Shown here: in pieces, positions 63,413-64,000 of the stretch
Layout: each line of letters begins with the position of its first letter
Position numbering within the stretch: the stretch's first letter is position 1
Source of the DNA: Oegoconia quadripuncta
Lineage: Eukaryota > Arthropoda > Insecta > Lepidoptera > Autostichidae
Direction of reading: 5' to 3'
Length of the DNA: 64,000 nt
NCBI GenBank assembly: GCA_949316235.1
Contig: OX438743.1
Coordinates: 22,379,771 to 22,443,770, forward strand
Translations under genes and position numbers: made by a program
Notes under the pieces: model-generated
The model's database searches: none
Told to the model about the DNA's origin: nothing
What the model saw: only the letters and a program-made list of their open reading frames with translations

Positions 63413-64000
63413 TATTAAATATTATGGTATAAGTAACACTGTGATCTACCATTTTGGCATACAAAAAAATGGTTAGTTATTTATCTAAGGTAGGTACATA
63501 GGCTTATCTAAGATGGTAGGAAATTTTTGCAAAAAAAAAAAACAAAATATATTACAGTAGATACCCAGTAGCTTAGTTTCGAAAATTAATATTATAATTC
63601 CATGTCAATTATTAAGGACAATGTTAAAATTGTAAAATACGATTGAAATTGGTAAATAAAAATGTCAAATTGAAATGAAATTAGATTAAAATTACATAGT
63701 CATGGAATATTTAACATGAATTATATTCAGTCATTCATACATTATTCAACACATAGAGTCAATAATAATATAACAAGTCAAATAGTAACTCAATGCAAAT
63801 TAACAACTGCAAATTTAAAATAGGTGCTGTTTTCCCGCTCAGAAGCAACCAGAAACAATCAAGCAGATTTATCATTCAAGAAATCTTTAATGGAATAATG
63901 TGTTTTTTCTATTAAATTTCTCTTGAATGTACTTAGATCATGAAATTCTCGAATGAATTTAGGTATCTTATTGTATATTATTGGTGCCATTGCAAAGATG
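63413..64000. other. No gene recognised
   Basis: AT-rich. The last 170 bp (CAATCAAGCAG, TATCTTATTGTATATTATTG) look like another retrotransposon tail running off the window. Confidence 0.35.

Overview
The window looks like moth or butterfly (Lepidoptera) nuclear DNA. It is AT-rich and spliced, and it is packed with several tRNA-headed SINE families, 5'-truncated non-LTR retrotransposon ends, TA-flanked MITEs and two Ty3/gypsy LTR retrotransposons. This assignment rests on the style of the repeats and on remembered lepidopteran repeat motifs; no database search was possible. Host coding sequence is sparse. Only two exons are convincing: the C-terminal end of an SLC22-type organic cation transporter (12224-12405 and 13414-13560, + strand). 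Two sites look like core promoters (near 19447 and 61116, + strand).

Layout. 1-9250: a SINE (family A) split by a rearranged Ty3/gypsy element (783-9200). The outer LTR pair points left and is bounded by the 4-bp duplication AGAT, while the coding interior (gag remnant, protease, RT/RNase H, integrase) points right and carries stops, frameshifts and two tandem duplications. 9250-16900: MITEs, microsatellites, SINEs and the transporter exons. 16900-35180: mostly SINEs of families A-D, many nested in one another or in retrotransposon 3' ends, plus a promoter/first-exon candidate, a cluster of perfect hairpins and MITE nests.

35182-41881: a structurally complete and apparently young Ty3/gypsy element. 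It has 291-bp LTRs differing at one base, the duplication GGAG at both ends, a tRNA-Leu-like primer site and one 1565-codon gag-pol frame. Its roughly 1-kb leader holds two tandem arrays of short RNA hairpins whose stems vary with compensating changes while the loops stay constant. This is the most interesting signal in the window. 41886-46200: SINE and LINE fragments. 46218-50567: a CACTA/EnSpm-like element with inverted ends and a tnp2-like transposase fragment, itself invaded by a MITE and by a mariner-type element with very long inverted repeats. 50570-64000: further SINEs, LINE remnants and MITEs and a second promoter candidate, otherwise featureless AT-rich DNA.

SINE families used below are informal labels. 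A has an initial head like CCTCCGTGGCTCAATG and a tail ending GTGCATAAAA. B has a head like GACGACCTGTTTGGTGTAG. C has a head like CGACCGATTGGTGTAGTGG. D has a head like GTGGCTCAGCGCGGTCTCC. B and C share the same post-head core although their heads differ. All joins, alignments and base pairings were made by eye.
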